Assembly: GCA_024516035.1 (NCBI GenBank)
Contig: CM044964.1
Span: 15,145,575-15,209,574 of the forward strand
Length of the DNA: 64,000 nucleotides
DNA from: Bactericera cockerelli
Taxonomy: Eukaryota > Arthropoda > Insecta > Hemiptera > Triozidae
Reading direction: 5' to 3'
The notes under the pieces are model-generated. The model searched no databases, was not told the DNA's origin, and saw nothing but the letters and a program-made list of their open reading frames with translations. The translations under genes were made by a program, and so were the position numbers. Below, in pieces: positions 42,855 through 53,125 of this stretch; the first letter of the stretch is position 1, and every line of letters starts with the position of its first letter.

Positions 42855-45800
42855 GTAAGTTATGATCGTGAAATTCTCGTTTTTGTGCACAAGAAATGTT
42901 TTGTTCCTGCAACAGTGTAGAATCTGTAGAACATAACCAACTTCAATAGCTTGATGTATGAGGTGGTGGACTTGTAACCAGAGGTTGGTGATTCAACTCC
43001 CATGTTAAGTAAAGCAAGTTTGGGTAGTTGTGTTATTATTTGAATTTAAATTGTACAATAATAATTGCCATATTTGTAGAGCCCAATTGGACTATTAGGT
43101 CCCATTATTCCAGCAGTTATCCTAAGACGTTATGTGCTAAAAATCCCAAATGGGAGGATAATTTGTCATGTCTCAGCTAGATATTGAACCTGTGACCTCT
43201 GGAATCTCTGATTTCATAGATTGCTACCTTTACCACTGAGCTGCTGGTAGCTACAATGTTCACTTTAAATGTATTTTTTTTCATGGGAAATTGATTGGTA
43301 GCATAGAGTTGGCTCAGACAAACATTTAACACTTTCATTGCCATGTCAGATGTATACGTCTGACACTAATGTTTCTGTTGGGGCCCCGTAAGATGTATAC
43401 GTCTTACACTAGTTTCTATAATTATGCTTTGGCAATGAAAGTGTTAAGATGTTGAGGCTTTGAATATCTCATTTAAAGTGGAAAGAATTTTCTCCAAAAT
43501 CATTTGTTTTAAGTGTCAGTAGATTGCATTTTACTGTGGATAAATTTAGTCACAGTCTTATTTTGTTCTTTAACAATAAATAACTACCTCAATTCACAAT
43601 GCAACTTTCTGTACCCATTTAACCTATATGTTGTTTGAATAAAATTCTAATTAGAGCTTATAATTAGATGTTTTTTTAATAAACATAATAGAGTCGTATA
43701 TCAGAAAATTAAACATCATATTTGAACATATCTGATCATGAGTCATGACCATGACTTACCACATTTTACTAATGGTTATTATTATTTTTTAGTGAATAGT
43801 TGAAAAAGATTCTCTTAACAATCCTCAAAAGTCTTCTTTAAAGTTTAAGGTATGTTCATGATGTAAAATATTTTGGTATTTTTATATTATGAACTTACCT
43901 TATATATTTAATGTCTAAACTGTCGCTAAATATGTACCATTTTAAAAATATTACACCAACCTTTCCTTTTTTCAGTTTGTTGATTCTGGCTTGTCTCAGA
44001 AAATCCTTCAGCAAGTGAGGTTACAACAGCAAGAATTAGAAGATGATCATGACTTGGGACCAGGAGGATCTTGTGAGTAAATTTAAATATCAACCTTACT
44101 TTGGTAAAATTTAATAAAATATAATCTCCAAAATATACTACAACTATAATCAAACAATTACCAAAAAGTGTCAAGTGAAATAATTCAAACAGCCATACAT
44201 CTAGAGTTGTAGAACACCCAGAAAATGTACTCTGTAGCTTCCTGCTTCCTTCAAAGTATTTCCCAGAGTTGTCAATAATTGCCAATACAATACACAATGT
44301 TGAACACTGAATTTTTATAAGAACCTAATTTAATTTAAAAATCTCCTTACAGCCAAACCATTCAAGAGAGAACAGACCACCAAGCTGCATACGGGAGATT
44401 CAGACAATGATGAAGATGATGACAAGAGTACAACATCAGATGATGTCAACTTCACAGGAGAATACTACAATGATATCATTATCAGTCCAGAAGATGAGAA
44501 GGCTCTGGCATTGTTCATGAGCAAGCACCCTGGTCCTCAGCTCACACTGCGGGATATACTGAGGGAGAAAATCACAGAGAAACACACAGAGCTGGATACA
44601 CAGTTCAGTGATGCAGCTAGTAAGTTTTCCATATTTAAGTTTTGAAAGTCATGACACACTAAATTATATTTAAAACTCAATGTTTTATAGATGAATAAAG
44701 TGAACTTTTGTTGTAACCCTGTTAGCTTTGTAGTGGGTAAAAACCCAAGATGTAATCTCTTTGTTATACAAGGTGTAAAATAGAATTAGAAAGTCTTGGT
44801 AATTTTACCAACATCACACATTGGAAAATGATCAACACTGTATTGAAACCACATGGCAATACTAACAATACAAAATATTAGTGTAAATTTTTAATAAATT
44901 GAGAATGTCAGATACAAATTAATTTATTATAAGAAAAGATTTTAGACTGAAGCACTAAAGTAAACCAAATAATATTAAATGGGAAAAAATCATGTCCTCT
45001 TTTGTTACATTTTCCTTGTTCTTTTTTGTCCTCAGGTGTTCAAATTGACAATTTGGATCCTAAAATCAAACAAATGTATGAGGGAGTGAGAGATGTGCTC
45101 TCCAAGTATAGGTCAGGCAAGTTACCCAAGGCTTTCAAGATAGTCCCCAAGTTGAGAAATTGGGAGCAGATTCTATATGTTACTGGTAAGCCCCTTTTAC
45201 TCAGAACAAGATTTGTAGTTCAATGTTGCTTTCAACTACTATGATTATAAATAGCATAATTATTAAAAAAAAAAAAAAAGTTTTGTACAATCCCTTTGCT
45301 TTTAAGCTATCCCAAAAACTAGTAAAAACTTAGCTTGATTTGTGGGGGAATGGAATGCCTAGAAAATTTATTTTCAAGACCAATGGATTTGAACCCAAAG
45401 CAGGTGCTAATCCTTTTCTTCTCTATGATAGAGTTATTCTTTAGTGATAAGTTAGTAAATGATGTATTACACTGATATCTCTAATGGCTTATAAATGGTT
45501 TTAAATGAGACACCACACCCAAAACAACTAAATTAATACAAAGTCAACAGATTATTTAATGTGTGCCATCTTATTTAATTTAATTGATATGCTCAGGTTT
45601 ACTATACCAACCACTAGAATTTCCTTTGGTGTCATAAAGTCTTTTTGTGTAAACTGAACTTTTACCTGAGCATGAATTTTATATTTGTGTCTGTGAGATA
45701 ACAACAAATATGTGAAAAATGTTTATTTGAACAAATATTTGAAGTGTGAAACAATTTAGTTGAATAGAAAACTTTCTTAGCTGAGAGTAAAATTAAGATA

Positions 45801-48289
45801 ATTCTATGAAAAAAAAATAACAATAAAATTTCAGACCCATCCAAATGGAGTGCTGCCTCAATGTACCAGGCAACTCGCATTTTTGCCTCCAATCTGAAGG
45901 ACAACATGGCACAGAGGTTCTACAATCTCGTCCTGCTACCCCGTATTCGAGATGACATCACTGAGTATAAGCGACTCAACTTTCACCTCTACCAGGCACT
46001 GAGGAAGGCGCTGTATAAACCTGGAGCCTTCATGAAGGGAATTCTGTTACCCCTATGTGAAGTGAGTGTTGTAGTAGGACTGAAGGTGGTATTTTGTTTT
46101 TCAAACGATACAAATTAAATGACTAACATTAATAAGGTAAAAAATTATATTACTATAATGTACAAAATGAGATTCAAAATTCACTCAGGAAATTGAACAA
46201 ACATAAAAAATAATTAATTGTGATCCTGTGCTTCATTTCAAGACCGTATTTTCTGCAGTGGTTTGGCACATTTTTTACAATTAGGTCATCAAAGCCTAGG
46301 GAGAGTGTTTTATCTTTTCTTCATTTAGTAACAAGTCAAAGTTAAGTTATCATATTTGCCAAAATTTACCAAAATTTTGCTGAACTTGGGACTCAAACCA
46401 CCGACCTCCAGTTATGAGTGTGTCACATGATAGATAATCAAACTACTGAGGTTGGTTTCAATAAGCAACAATAGTAGATGTTAACCTACCTGTTGAAAAT
46501 TAAATAAATAAATACAAATAATGAAATATATAAGTTCTTTGGGAAACTTATAGTTATACACAACTCTTGGTAAAACAAATAAACATCGAAATAATTTGAA
46601 GATAGAAAACACTTGGCTTTTTTTGTTTTACTTAATTTTTTATTTTCAGATGGCCATTTCGCCAGTTACGGCATCGTCAGTGAACTCGACGATGCCGTAA
46701 CTGGCGAAATGGCCATCTGAAAATAAAAAATTAAGTAAAACAAAAAAAGCCAAGTGTTTTCTATCTTCAAATTATTTAAATACAAATAATGTTTAACATT
46801 ATCTGTACCATTTCAGAGTGGCACCTGTACACTTCGGGAAGCCATCATCATTGGCTCTGTGGTGTCCAAGAATTCCATCCCTATGCTGCACTCCGCCGCT
46901 GCGCTGCTCAAGATTGCCGAGATGGAATACAACGGAGCCAACTCAATATTCCTGCGCATTCTACTTGACAAGAAATATGCGTTACCTTACCGAGTTGTTG
47001 ACGCTATTGTCTTTCATTTCTTAAGGTGTGTTATTCACCTATTCTTAATATTTAAAATAATATGGTTCATTGGCAACAATGTTTCTACACTCCATTTGCT
47101 TAAAACTAACTTACCAACTACACACAAACCCAGGCTGGGTTGGGCAGAGAATTTTCAGAATCATAGTTTTCTGTACAGCCTAACTCAATTTTCTATTTTA
47201 ATATAATAATTCCCGTGTTCGTGAGAAAGGTATTGATACCTACATATATCACGGTAGTGAGAGGATGATATAGATGCCCAGATCCAATTTCTAGGCTCCT
47301 TTCATGTCCAATTTCCTATTTATGAAGCATACATACCTATGAAATACATAAGACCTGTTTGACTGCTGGAGCAAAGGGACTTACCTCAGCAGTATAACTT
47401 ACCGCGTGGTTCTAACAGGCCGCGGGGGCCCAGGACCTGTACAAAATAGCCTTCTCCATTGTTCTCTGTCTTACGCTGTCTCGGTCCAATTCTTATTTCT
47501 GAATGGGTTCTCTCTCAGGTTGTGCCATCTTCTAACGCCATCCTCCCACCTCAGCAGTATATCATCATCATAGGGTGGCGTCAACGTGAACGATGGTAGC
47601 CAGACAGTGTAGGAATGACTCAGCACTTCTACCACTGTCTTTACAAGGAGTCTAATAATTGACAAGGCCCCCAGAACCAAGCCAATGCTGGTCTACTCCC
47701 TGTTTATAGTCCCCCAGCCAGACTGCTGGTCTCCTCCCTGTTTATAGTCCCCCAGCAGTATAACCAAGCTATATTCTATTCTACAAATAGCTTGGTATGT
47801 CTTGTATTTCAGGTCCCTTGCAGTATAACCAGGGTATATTCTATTCTACAAATAGCTTGGTATGTCTTGTATTTCAGGTCCCTTGCAGTATAACCAAGGT
47901 ATAATCTATTCTACAAATAGCTTGGTATGTCTTGTATTTCAGGTCCCTTGCAGTATAACCAAGGTATATTCTATTCTACAAATAGCTTGGTATCCCTTAT
48001 ATTTCACATTATGTATTTCATAGCTCGGTATGTCTTGTATTTCAGGTTCGAGCGGGAAGAGCGGGAGCTCCCCGTGCTGTGGCATCAGGCCCTGCTCACC
48101 TTCGCCCAGCGCTACAAGCAAGACGTGAGCTCTGAACAGCGGCGCTCCCTGCTGGATCTGCTCCGCGCCAGGTCCCACCCTACCCTGACTCCGGAGATCC
48201 GGCGGGAGCTGCAGAGCGCCAAGTGTCGGGACGTGGAACTAGACGAGCCCATGGAGGAGCCTGCTCCCTCTGAAGTCACCTTTGTCTGA
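42711..48289 (+). CDS. bys: Bystin (40S ribosome biogenesis factor), complete, 7 exons
   Basis: Orthologue of human BYSL/yeast Enp1, a nucleolar factor needed for 18S rRNA processing and 40S export. Exons: 42711-42854, 43976-44072, 44353-44619, 45036-45185, 45835-46061, 46817-47025, 48046-48289; 1,338 nt, 445 aa plus stop (human 437). All introns are GT-AG and phases agree. The N-terminus is short, Lys-rich and acidic, as expected. Strong matches: [137 protein letters not shown] end. The start ATG at 42711 is followed by [14 protein letters not shown], like other insect bystins. It converges with DET1. The last acceptor is multiplied in a 65-bp tandem array. Confidence 0.97.
42938..43035 (+). 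mobile_element. SINE-T1 copy (decayed)
   Basis: ACTTCAATAGCTTGATGTA, GGTGGTGGACTTGTAACC, GGTGATTCAACTCCC. Confidence 0.6.
43060..43256 (-). mobile_element. SINE-T3 copy
   Basis: Plus strand: CATATTTGTAGAGCCC, CCATTATTCCAGCAGTTATC, GGGAGGATAATTTGTCATG, CCTTTACCACTGAGCTGC. Confidence 0.75.
43330..43443. mobile_element. piggyBac-type MITE (114 bp)
   Basis: CACTTTCATTGCCA ... TGGCAATGAAAGTG with TTAA at both flanks (43326-43329, 43444-43447). Inner ATGTATACGT palindrome occurs twice. Confidence 0.82.
43976..44072 (+). CDS. bys: bystin exon 2
   Basis: [20 protein letters not shown]; acceptor ttttttcag, donor gtgagt, ends in phase 1. Confidence 0.93.
44353..44619 (+). CDS. bys: bystin exon 3
   Basis: Acidic SDNDEDDDK stretch, then [17 protein letters not shown] and [13 protein letters not shown]. 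Acceptor cttacag, donor gtaagt. Confidence 0.95.
45036..45185 (+). CDS. bys: bystin exon 4
   Basis: [20 protein letters not shown], then NWEQILYVT, almost identical to human. Acceptor tcctcag, donor gtaagc. Confidence 0.97.
45835..46061 (+). CDS. bys: bystin exon 5
   Basis: [46 protein letters not shown]. Donor gtgagt. Confidence 0.97.
46345..46462 (-). mobile_element. SINE-T1 copy (decayed)
   Basis: Plus strand: GAACTTGGGACTCAAACCAC, CGACCTCCAGTTATGAGT, CTACTGAGGTTGGTTT. Confidence 0.6.
46591..46775. mobile_element. Perfect palindromic MITE, 88-bp arms
   Basis: The left arm begins ATAATTTGAAGATAGAAAAC and runs to CGGCATCGTC; a 9-nt loop AGTGAACTC; the right arm is the exact reverse complement. 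It lies in bystin intron 5. Confidence 0.9.
46817..47025 (+). CDS. bys: bystin exon 6
   Basis: [24 protein letters not shown] start, [37 protein letters not shown] palindromic MITE ends 41 bp before it. Confidence 0.97.
47249..47325 (+). repeat. Dispersed repeat, second copy at 6551-6630
   Basis: Both have GAGAGGA, then GATGCCCAGATCCAAT or GACGCCCAGATCCAAT, then CTAGGCTCCTT. Confidence 0.7.
47568..47757 (+). repeat. Second copy of the 4112-4230 repeat with two minisatellite units
   Basis: CATAGGGTGGCGTCAACGTG ... GACAAGGCCCCCAGAACC, followed by TTTATAGTCCCCCAGCCAGA. Confidence 0.8.
47761..48045 (+). repeat. 65-bp tandem array of the bystin exon 7 acceptor
   Basis: Units start at 47761, 47826, 47891, 47956 (TAACCAAGGTATATTCTATT ...). 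Three carry TGTCTTGTATTTCAG, identical to the real site at 48045, with AG at 47811-47812, 47876-47877 and 47941-47942. The fourth has lost it. Confidence 0.95.
48046..48289 (+). CDS. bys: bystin exon 7 (stop)
   Basis: [20 protein letters not shown] ... [19 protein letters not shown] at 48287-48289. Acceptor tgtatttcag. Confidence 0.97.
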
Positions 48290-50489
48290 GTTTCAGAACA
48301 GGCGCGGCCGGTGGGAAAATGTTTTGGTGGGGTGCTGCCACATAAAACTGAACTAAAATGGTATTTATAGAGTAGCTCTTTCAGTATCTGAAGAGTTGGA
48401 GTTCGTTTACCATGCCAATCATAATAATTAAGCATTATTATGATTGTTATATTATATTCGCGGTACAAAGAGGAAATGTGGCATCAGTAATGAGCACACT
48501 GAAGAAAGATGACTTGTTAAATGAAATATATTATATCGTTTGAAAAAAAAAAAAAAAAAAAAATTAAGCATTAACTTTACCTGTACGAGCTGGGACTTGA
48601 GAAAATTCTGTCTTTTTCTTTTGTGTCTGGGGGTGCTACAGTTCCACAGCTCCTTAACACCGGCCGCGCCTGTTTAAGAAGAATCTTTTAGATTTCGATA
48701 CATCAGGCGATTAATATCAAAAACAAGTAATAAATGGCAGCAAAAGCATGCCAGATCTAATGGAATACTCAAGTTAAGTAATTAAGTTCATGAGCATAAA
48801 AGGACTTGTATTTTATTGGTGTCTGTTTTGTTATGAAATCCATAAGTCATAAACATAGCAAACCATGTTGCGCTGGGATTAGAGACCTTAGCAAGTAGTC
48901 ATTATGAGTGAGAATTTGAGTTGCTGGGTAGTTCAACCAAGAATTTGTATTTACTAACAATGAGATTGCACTCATAAAATTTCTGCCTATTTAATACAAA
49001 CAAACTTGACAAAATCAGTTTTCAACTTAGATTTTATGAACCATAGCTCCAAACTTCTTAGGTAGAAGTAACTTTTTTCTGGTATGGTAACTAGGGGATC
49101 TCTTTTTGAAAAATTAACATCTAAGTTACCCTCTTGACTAATGAGGTCTCACAAACAGTAGAACATGGTTTGAATTGAGGCATATCAGTTAATTTTTTCC
49201 CCTTTCATGGTGCTACCCTCTCTATTAGAAATAACATTTGTCTGAGAGGGGTATAAAATTGACTCACTAATTCTCATTTATTTATTTTTAACTAAAATTC
49301 GAAAATTTCACAGAGGATACTATGATGTTTTAAATTAACAGAAGATTTATGTTTTTTTCTTTTTCTTTTTGAGTTCCTCAATATGAGATCTATTTATTAT
49401 TATTAAAAAAAAAAAACAAAGTATGGTTCATCAACAGTAGATCACTGGCAATATAGCCCCATCTTCATAAGGTAGACTCCTCACAATTTTTCTGCTACCT
49501 CTTTCAATTTTAAAATAGGTTGGTGATTTTTCTGGGGTTTTAGGGTACTTGATAACTCAATGGAATGTTTTGATCAAATTTCTATTGAAAAAAAAACATC
49601 ATCAACTGCAAGGCTTAGATAGATAAATATATTTACTGTTCATTTGATACAGCCTTATATGGAACACGGTCATCACATAATTATGTAAAATTAAAAACTA
49701 GAGGCTTGGTGGTAACTTATTCTTCAACATATTTTACTAAAATGAATAAATAAGACAATTCTTTAATAGCATAATAACATATATTTGTTAACAATTATTA
49801 AAAATAATTTGTGTATCTGAGATGATTGTTGAAAACAAAAGTGTTATAGATATGTATAATTACTATACAAAATAATACAGTCAAATATTGTAAATAGTTT
49901 TATAAACAACTAATACTTTGAAAATAAAGATTCTCAATGTTATTCTTCAAGAAAATTTCCATATACACTAACACTTTATTGTCAAATTTCTTAGTTTCTT
50001 ATTACTTGTAAGATACAGAAAGTATTGTAATTGATCATTTCTTTTTTCTTCAAAATTGAGCCAATAACATTTCTGGGCAAATTAAACTTTCCTGATTACA
50101 AAAGTGATTTTTATCAAAAAATCTTTAGTCTGATCACTTGACACTCAATTTGCTTTGACGGTCGTTCAAGAATATAGGCCTAAGGCCCAAATTAATGAAC
50201 ACTGCTGTAATGGACACTGTTACTATAGTATTTGATTTCAGTCATGTGATTGGCTGTTACCATGCTAATAATAACAGTCTGCTTTAGCATTGTTCATTAT
50301 TTTGAGCCTAAGTACTTAGAAAATCAAGTCAAGATAAAAACAGTAGAGGATTAAAATTACAATCAATATATAAATAGTAAAATTGCCAACTGTGTTTAAA
50401 TGAGTAAAAATCAATTATCAAGTGATTTTTGCATAGTAGTTATTATCACTGAATTTTTTACCTTCTTGTGAAATTCATAAAAACTACCA
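48290..50489. other. 3' regions of bystin and DET1, almost free of repeats
   Basis: Convergent gene ends. No SINE, MITE or ORF recognised in 2.2 kb, in contrast to the rest. AACAGGCGCGGCCGGTG (48297-48313) is the reverse complement of 48658-48674. Confidence 0.6.
49975..49980 (-). terminator. Candidate poly(A) signal for DET1
   Basis: AATAAA on the minus strand about 510 bp after the DET1 stop; no closer one was noticed. Position only, no direct support. Confidence 0.3.
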
Positions 50490-52244
50490 TCAGCTACTCA
50501 GGTTATCCCAGAACCTTTCAGCTGGTTCTTTACTATTTGCTTTGTCCTTAGAGAAAAGAGCAGGGTCATGACGCAAATGAAAATTAACAACATAGTCAGC
50601 ATTAGTACGCTGAACACTTATAACAAATGGGTCAGTGGGATGGAATGTAAATGCTACTAGACGCCGCTGAGAAGGAGAAACTATACAAGGTTTGACACCA
50701 GGATGAATTTGAAACTTTAACAGGCCAGACTCCCTTGAGAAAAATCTGATGCCATGTTCACCACAGGGCTTTGGTCTTTCAAGTGCTGAGATCCACTTGT
50801 CATCATAACTAAACAATGAGTAGTCCAGGTAGGGGCTGCAACAGTAGCTCTGGGCACTGATGGGCAACTGAGTCAGAAGTCTCTTAGTAGCTTCACAATG
50901 TCCACCAAACTTGGCAGAGATTATTGTACTTTTGAACCTTTGAAGATTGGCTTTTGCATAGATGTTGTTACTAGGTGAGCAAACAAATTCTGGTGCATGA
51001 GGCAGACGTGCATTACGGAAACAATCAGTGAAGTGTTCAAAAAGTTGAACAAGAGCTTCAGAAGTATTTTCATAGACTGCCAACACTTCAGTTGTAACCA
51101 TATTGTAAAACACAAAGAAGTAATGTTGAGAATATACAGACTCTGTTGTTTTAAAAGTGACAACATTTTCAGATGCATATTTTAGAAGTAAATGATTTTC
51201 ATCTAATAACTGCATTTTCCACAATCTAACATTTTTGTACTCTTCAAAAAACTTGTAAAATTTCCTCAATTCATAGCACTGATTTCTACTTGAGTTGGCT
51301 TGCTTGAACATAGCTACAAGAACTCTGTGCTTTAGTGAATTGATGAATGGCTCTCTAAATGGTCTATAACTTGGATTTGTACTATTACTCAAAATGTAGT
51401 TGTCATCTTCATAGCAATATCTACCAACAGATCTAACTTCTACAAACAAGCCATCAACAATTTGAAAGATGTGAATATTTTGATGTTGTAAAGACAGAAT
51501 AGCCAGTGTGTCTTTGTAAAGGTACAGTCCTTGATTATGAGAGAGCATAATCTTATCAACCTTGAATTGTTTTGTGTCTGTTAATTTTCCATTAGTGATG
51601 TCTATCAGATGAATTGAATAATCCTCAAGCTGGGATCTAGTACTTGGGGTGACACTTTCATTGTTGGTGTATATTTCATAAAAGTGTGGCCGTAGATCAT
51701 CTGGGATCATAGCAGCGGAGCCAACTATTATGTACTTTCCATTGTCAGTGACTAAGCTACATTCTCTGTTCAATAATTCATTTCCTTGCACCACATTGAT
51801 CACATGTTTTAATCTGAATAGTGTGTTGAATATTTGATTCCTGATTGCCTCATCAGATGGACTTGAATCTACTATGTATTCTTTGGATATATTCCTAAGC
51901 AGTGTTTCACATTGGTTGACACCACAGTATTCATAGATTTCTACTGAGGTCTGATCTGCACTGAATGCTATGAAATATTTTCCATTGGGTGTAAACTTGC
52001 GCAAGTAGCAGGAGGGTTTAGGAATGTTTGCAATGGTAACATTGGGAAACACAGTCTGATAAAAGATTTTTGTACTAGATAGCAGACCCAATTCTTGGGA
52101 CCTCAGTTTGTGTATTATGTTTTGACTTGAAATCTTTCTGACACTGATTCCTTCACAATGAATGACAGGCGGATCTGAAGACATGGGAGAGTCATTCATT
52201 GCCATATCTTCTCCTTTGGAAATAGTGATTGATGGGTCATTCAT
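50490..52244 (-). CDS. DET1: DET1 homologue, DDB1-CUL4 ubiquitin ligase component, intronless
   Basis: DET1 binds DDB1 and, with COP1 and the CUL4-RBX1 core, directs ubiquitination of transcription factors such as c-Jun; nuclear. Drosophila abo is the fly homologue. The 584-aa frame is intact (human 550): the N-terminus is ~30 residues longer; then CYLRKFTPNGKYFIAFSADQ, TSVEIYEYCG, LNRECSLVTDNGKYIIVGSA, ESVTPSTRSQLEDYSIHLID, LSHNQGLYLYKDTLAILS, PFINSLKHRVLV, RLWKMQLLDENHLLLKY, LPISAQSYCCSPYLDYSLFS, YDDKWISALERPKPCG and VQRTNADYVVNFHLRH match the human protein throughout. The human gene has introns, this one has none in the coding part, which may mean retroposition or intron loss. In-frame Met codons at 14, 16 and 21 could be alternative starts. 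It is divergent from DCAF10. Confidence 0.96.
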   Translation of the reverse strand: MNDPSITISKGEDMAMNDSPMSSDPPVIHCEGISVRKISSQNIIHKLRSQELGLLSSTKIFYQTVFPNVTIANIPKPSCYLRKFTPNGKYFIAFSADQTSVEIYEYCGVNQCETLLRNISKEYIVDSSPSDEAIRNQIFNTLFRLKHVINVVQGNELLNRECSLVTDNGKYIIVGSAAMIPDDLRPHFYEIYTNNESVTPSTRSQLEDYSIHLIDITNGKLTDTKQFKVDKIMLSHNQGLYLYKDTLAILSLQHQNIHIFQIVDGLFVEVRSVGRYCYEDDNYILSNSTNPSYRPFREPFINSLKHRVLVAMFKQANSSRNQCYELRKFYKFFEEYKNVRLWKMQLLDENHLLLKYASENVVTFKTTESVYSQHYFFVFYNMVTTEVLAVYENTSEALVQLFEHFTDCFRNARLPHAPEFVCSPSNNIYAKANLQRFKSTIISAKFGGHCEATKRLLTQLPISAQSYCCSPYLDYSLFSYDDKWISALERPKPCGEHGIRFFSRESGLLKFQIHPGVKPCIVSPSQRRLVAFTFHPTDPFVISVQRTNADYVVNFHLRHDPALFSKDKANSKEPAERFWDNLSS

Positions 52245-53050
52245 TTTTATTCTATTGTCTTTTATTTTTATCTGATTTTAGTACCAGCAGAAATAAAACA
52301 TGTTCTCAGTGATTACAGCCAAATGTTGACATTTCATAGGCATCAGTAGTAAGGTAGCTAACAATTGAAAAAACACCTTGATGTAATATATCTATTTTTT
52401 AATCATCATCAAAATAGCAATGTTGAATGCTGGTTCATGGACTGAAGACTTGAAGGACAAATAAATTATGTATTCTACTTACAGCCAGAAAAATCTTGTG
52501 ACCTAAGTATCTTCATAAACATGGTGTACACTCAGAAAGTCAATGAGGACTTGGGGATTTGCAGATTGCAGATAATTATAAGTTGATAAAAAATATGTAG
52601 GTACTAGAAGGACAAGAAAGAATGATTTATTTTCTATCTAAATTTGAAATTTACCGCTTATATACATAGATAGATATGTTATATCAGTGACGTCACAGAG
52701 ACAGAAATTTCTCATTCGATCGTATACCGCGAAATTTCGAAATTATTCCAAAAATGAAAATGAAGAACTAGAAAACTTCTTTACAACTTAATTTTTGAAA
52801 CTTTGGATTGTTCAATTCCCAATTCGGGCTGGGTGAGGTTAATCTGTGAATTTCCTGCAAACGAAAAGTGAAATCCCCGTCCTAATGACCTCGGCTGTTA
52901 GAAAGACGTTAAGCGAAAGAATCAAGCAAATTTATAATTTTTTTGGCAATTTGACTGCATCTGTGAAAGACTGAAGGAGCAAAAAGTTTTAAAATTAAAT
53001 CTGATTTATTGTAACTACATATTAATTATTCTTTAGATCTATTTTCAGCC
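52245..53050. promoter_or_regulatory. Shared upstream region of DET1 and DCAF10
   Basis: 806 bp between two divergent start codons; likely bidirectional promoter. No core motif assigned. 52803-52925 is a truncated SINE-5S tail (GGGCTGGGTGAGGTTAATC, CAAACGAAAAGTGAAATCC). Confidence 0.5.
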
Positions 53051-53125
53051 ATGTCAGATCCAAACACCCCAGGTTCTTCAAGACCATGGAATCCCAAGAG
53101 TAATAAAAGAAATTTCAATTTATCA
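53051..53125 (+). CDS. DCAF10: DCAF10 exon 1
   Basis: ATG at 53051: MSDPNTPGSSRPWNPKSNK; 25 codons, phase 0, donor gtaagt. Much shorter than the human N-terminus. Low complexity, so placed mainly by position and phase. Confidence 0.7.

Noticed and set aside
43793..43849. Candidate extra bystin exon before gtatgt at 43850
   Set aside because: No acceptor choice gives an open frame in the phase left by exon 1, and exon 1 joins exon 2 directly ([12 protein letters not shown]) as in human bystin.
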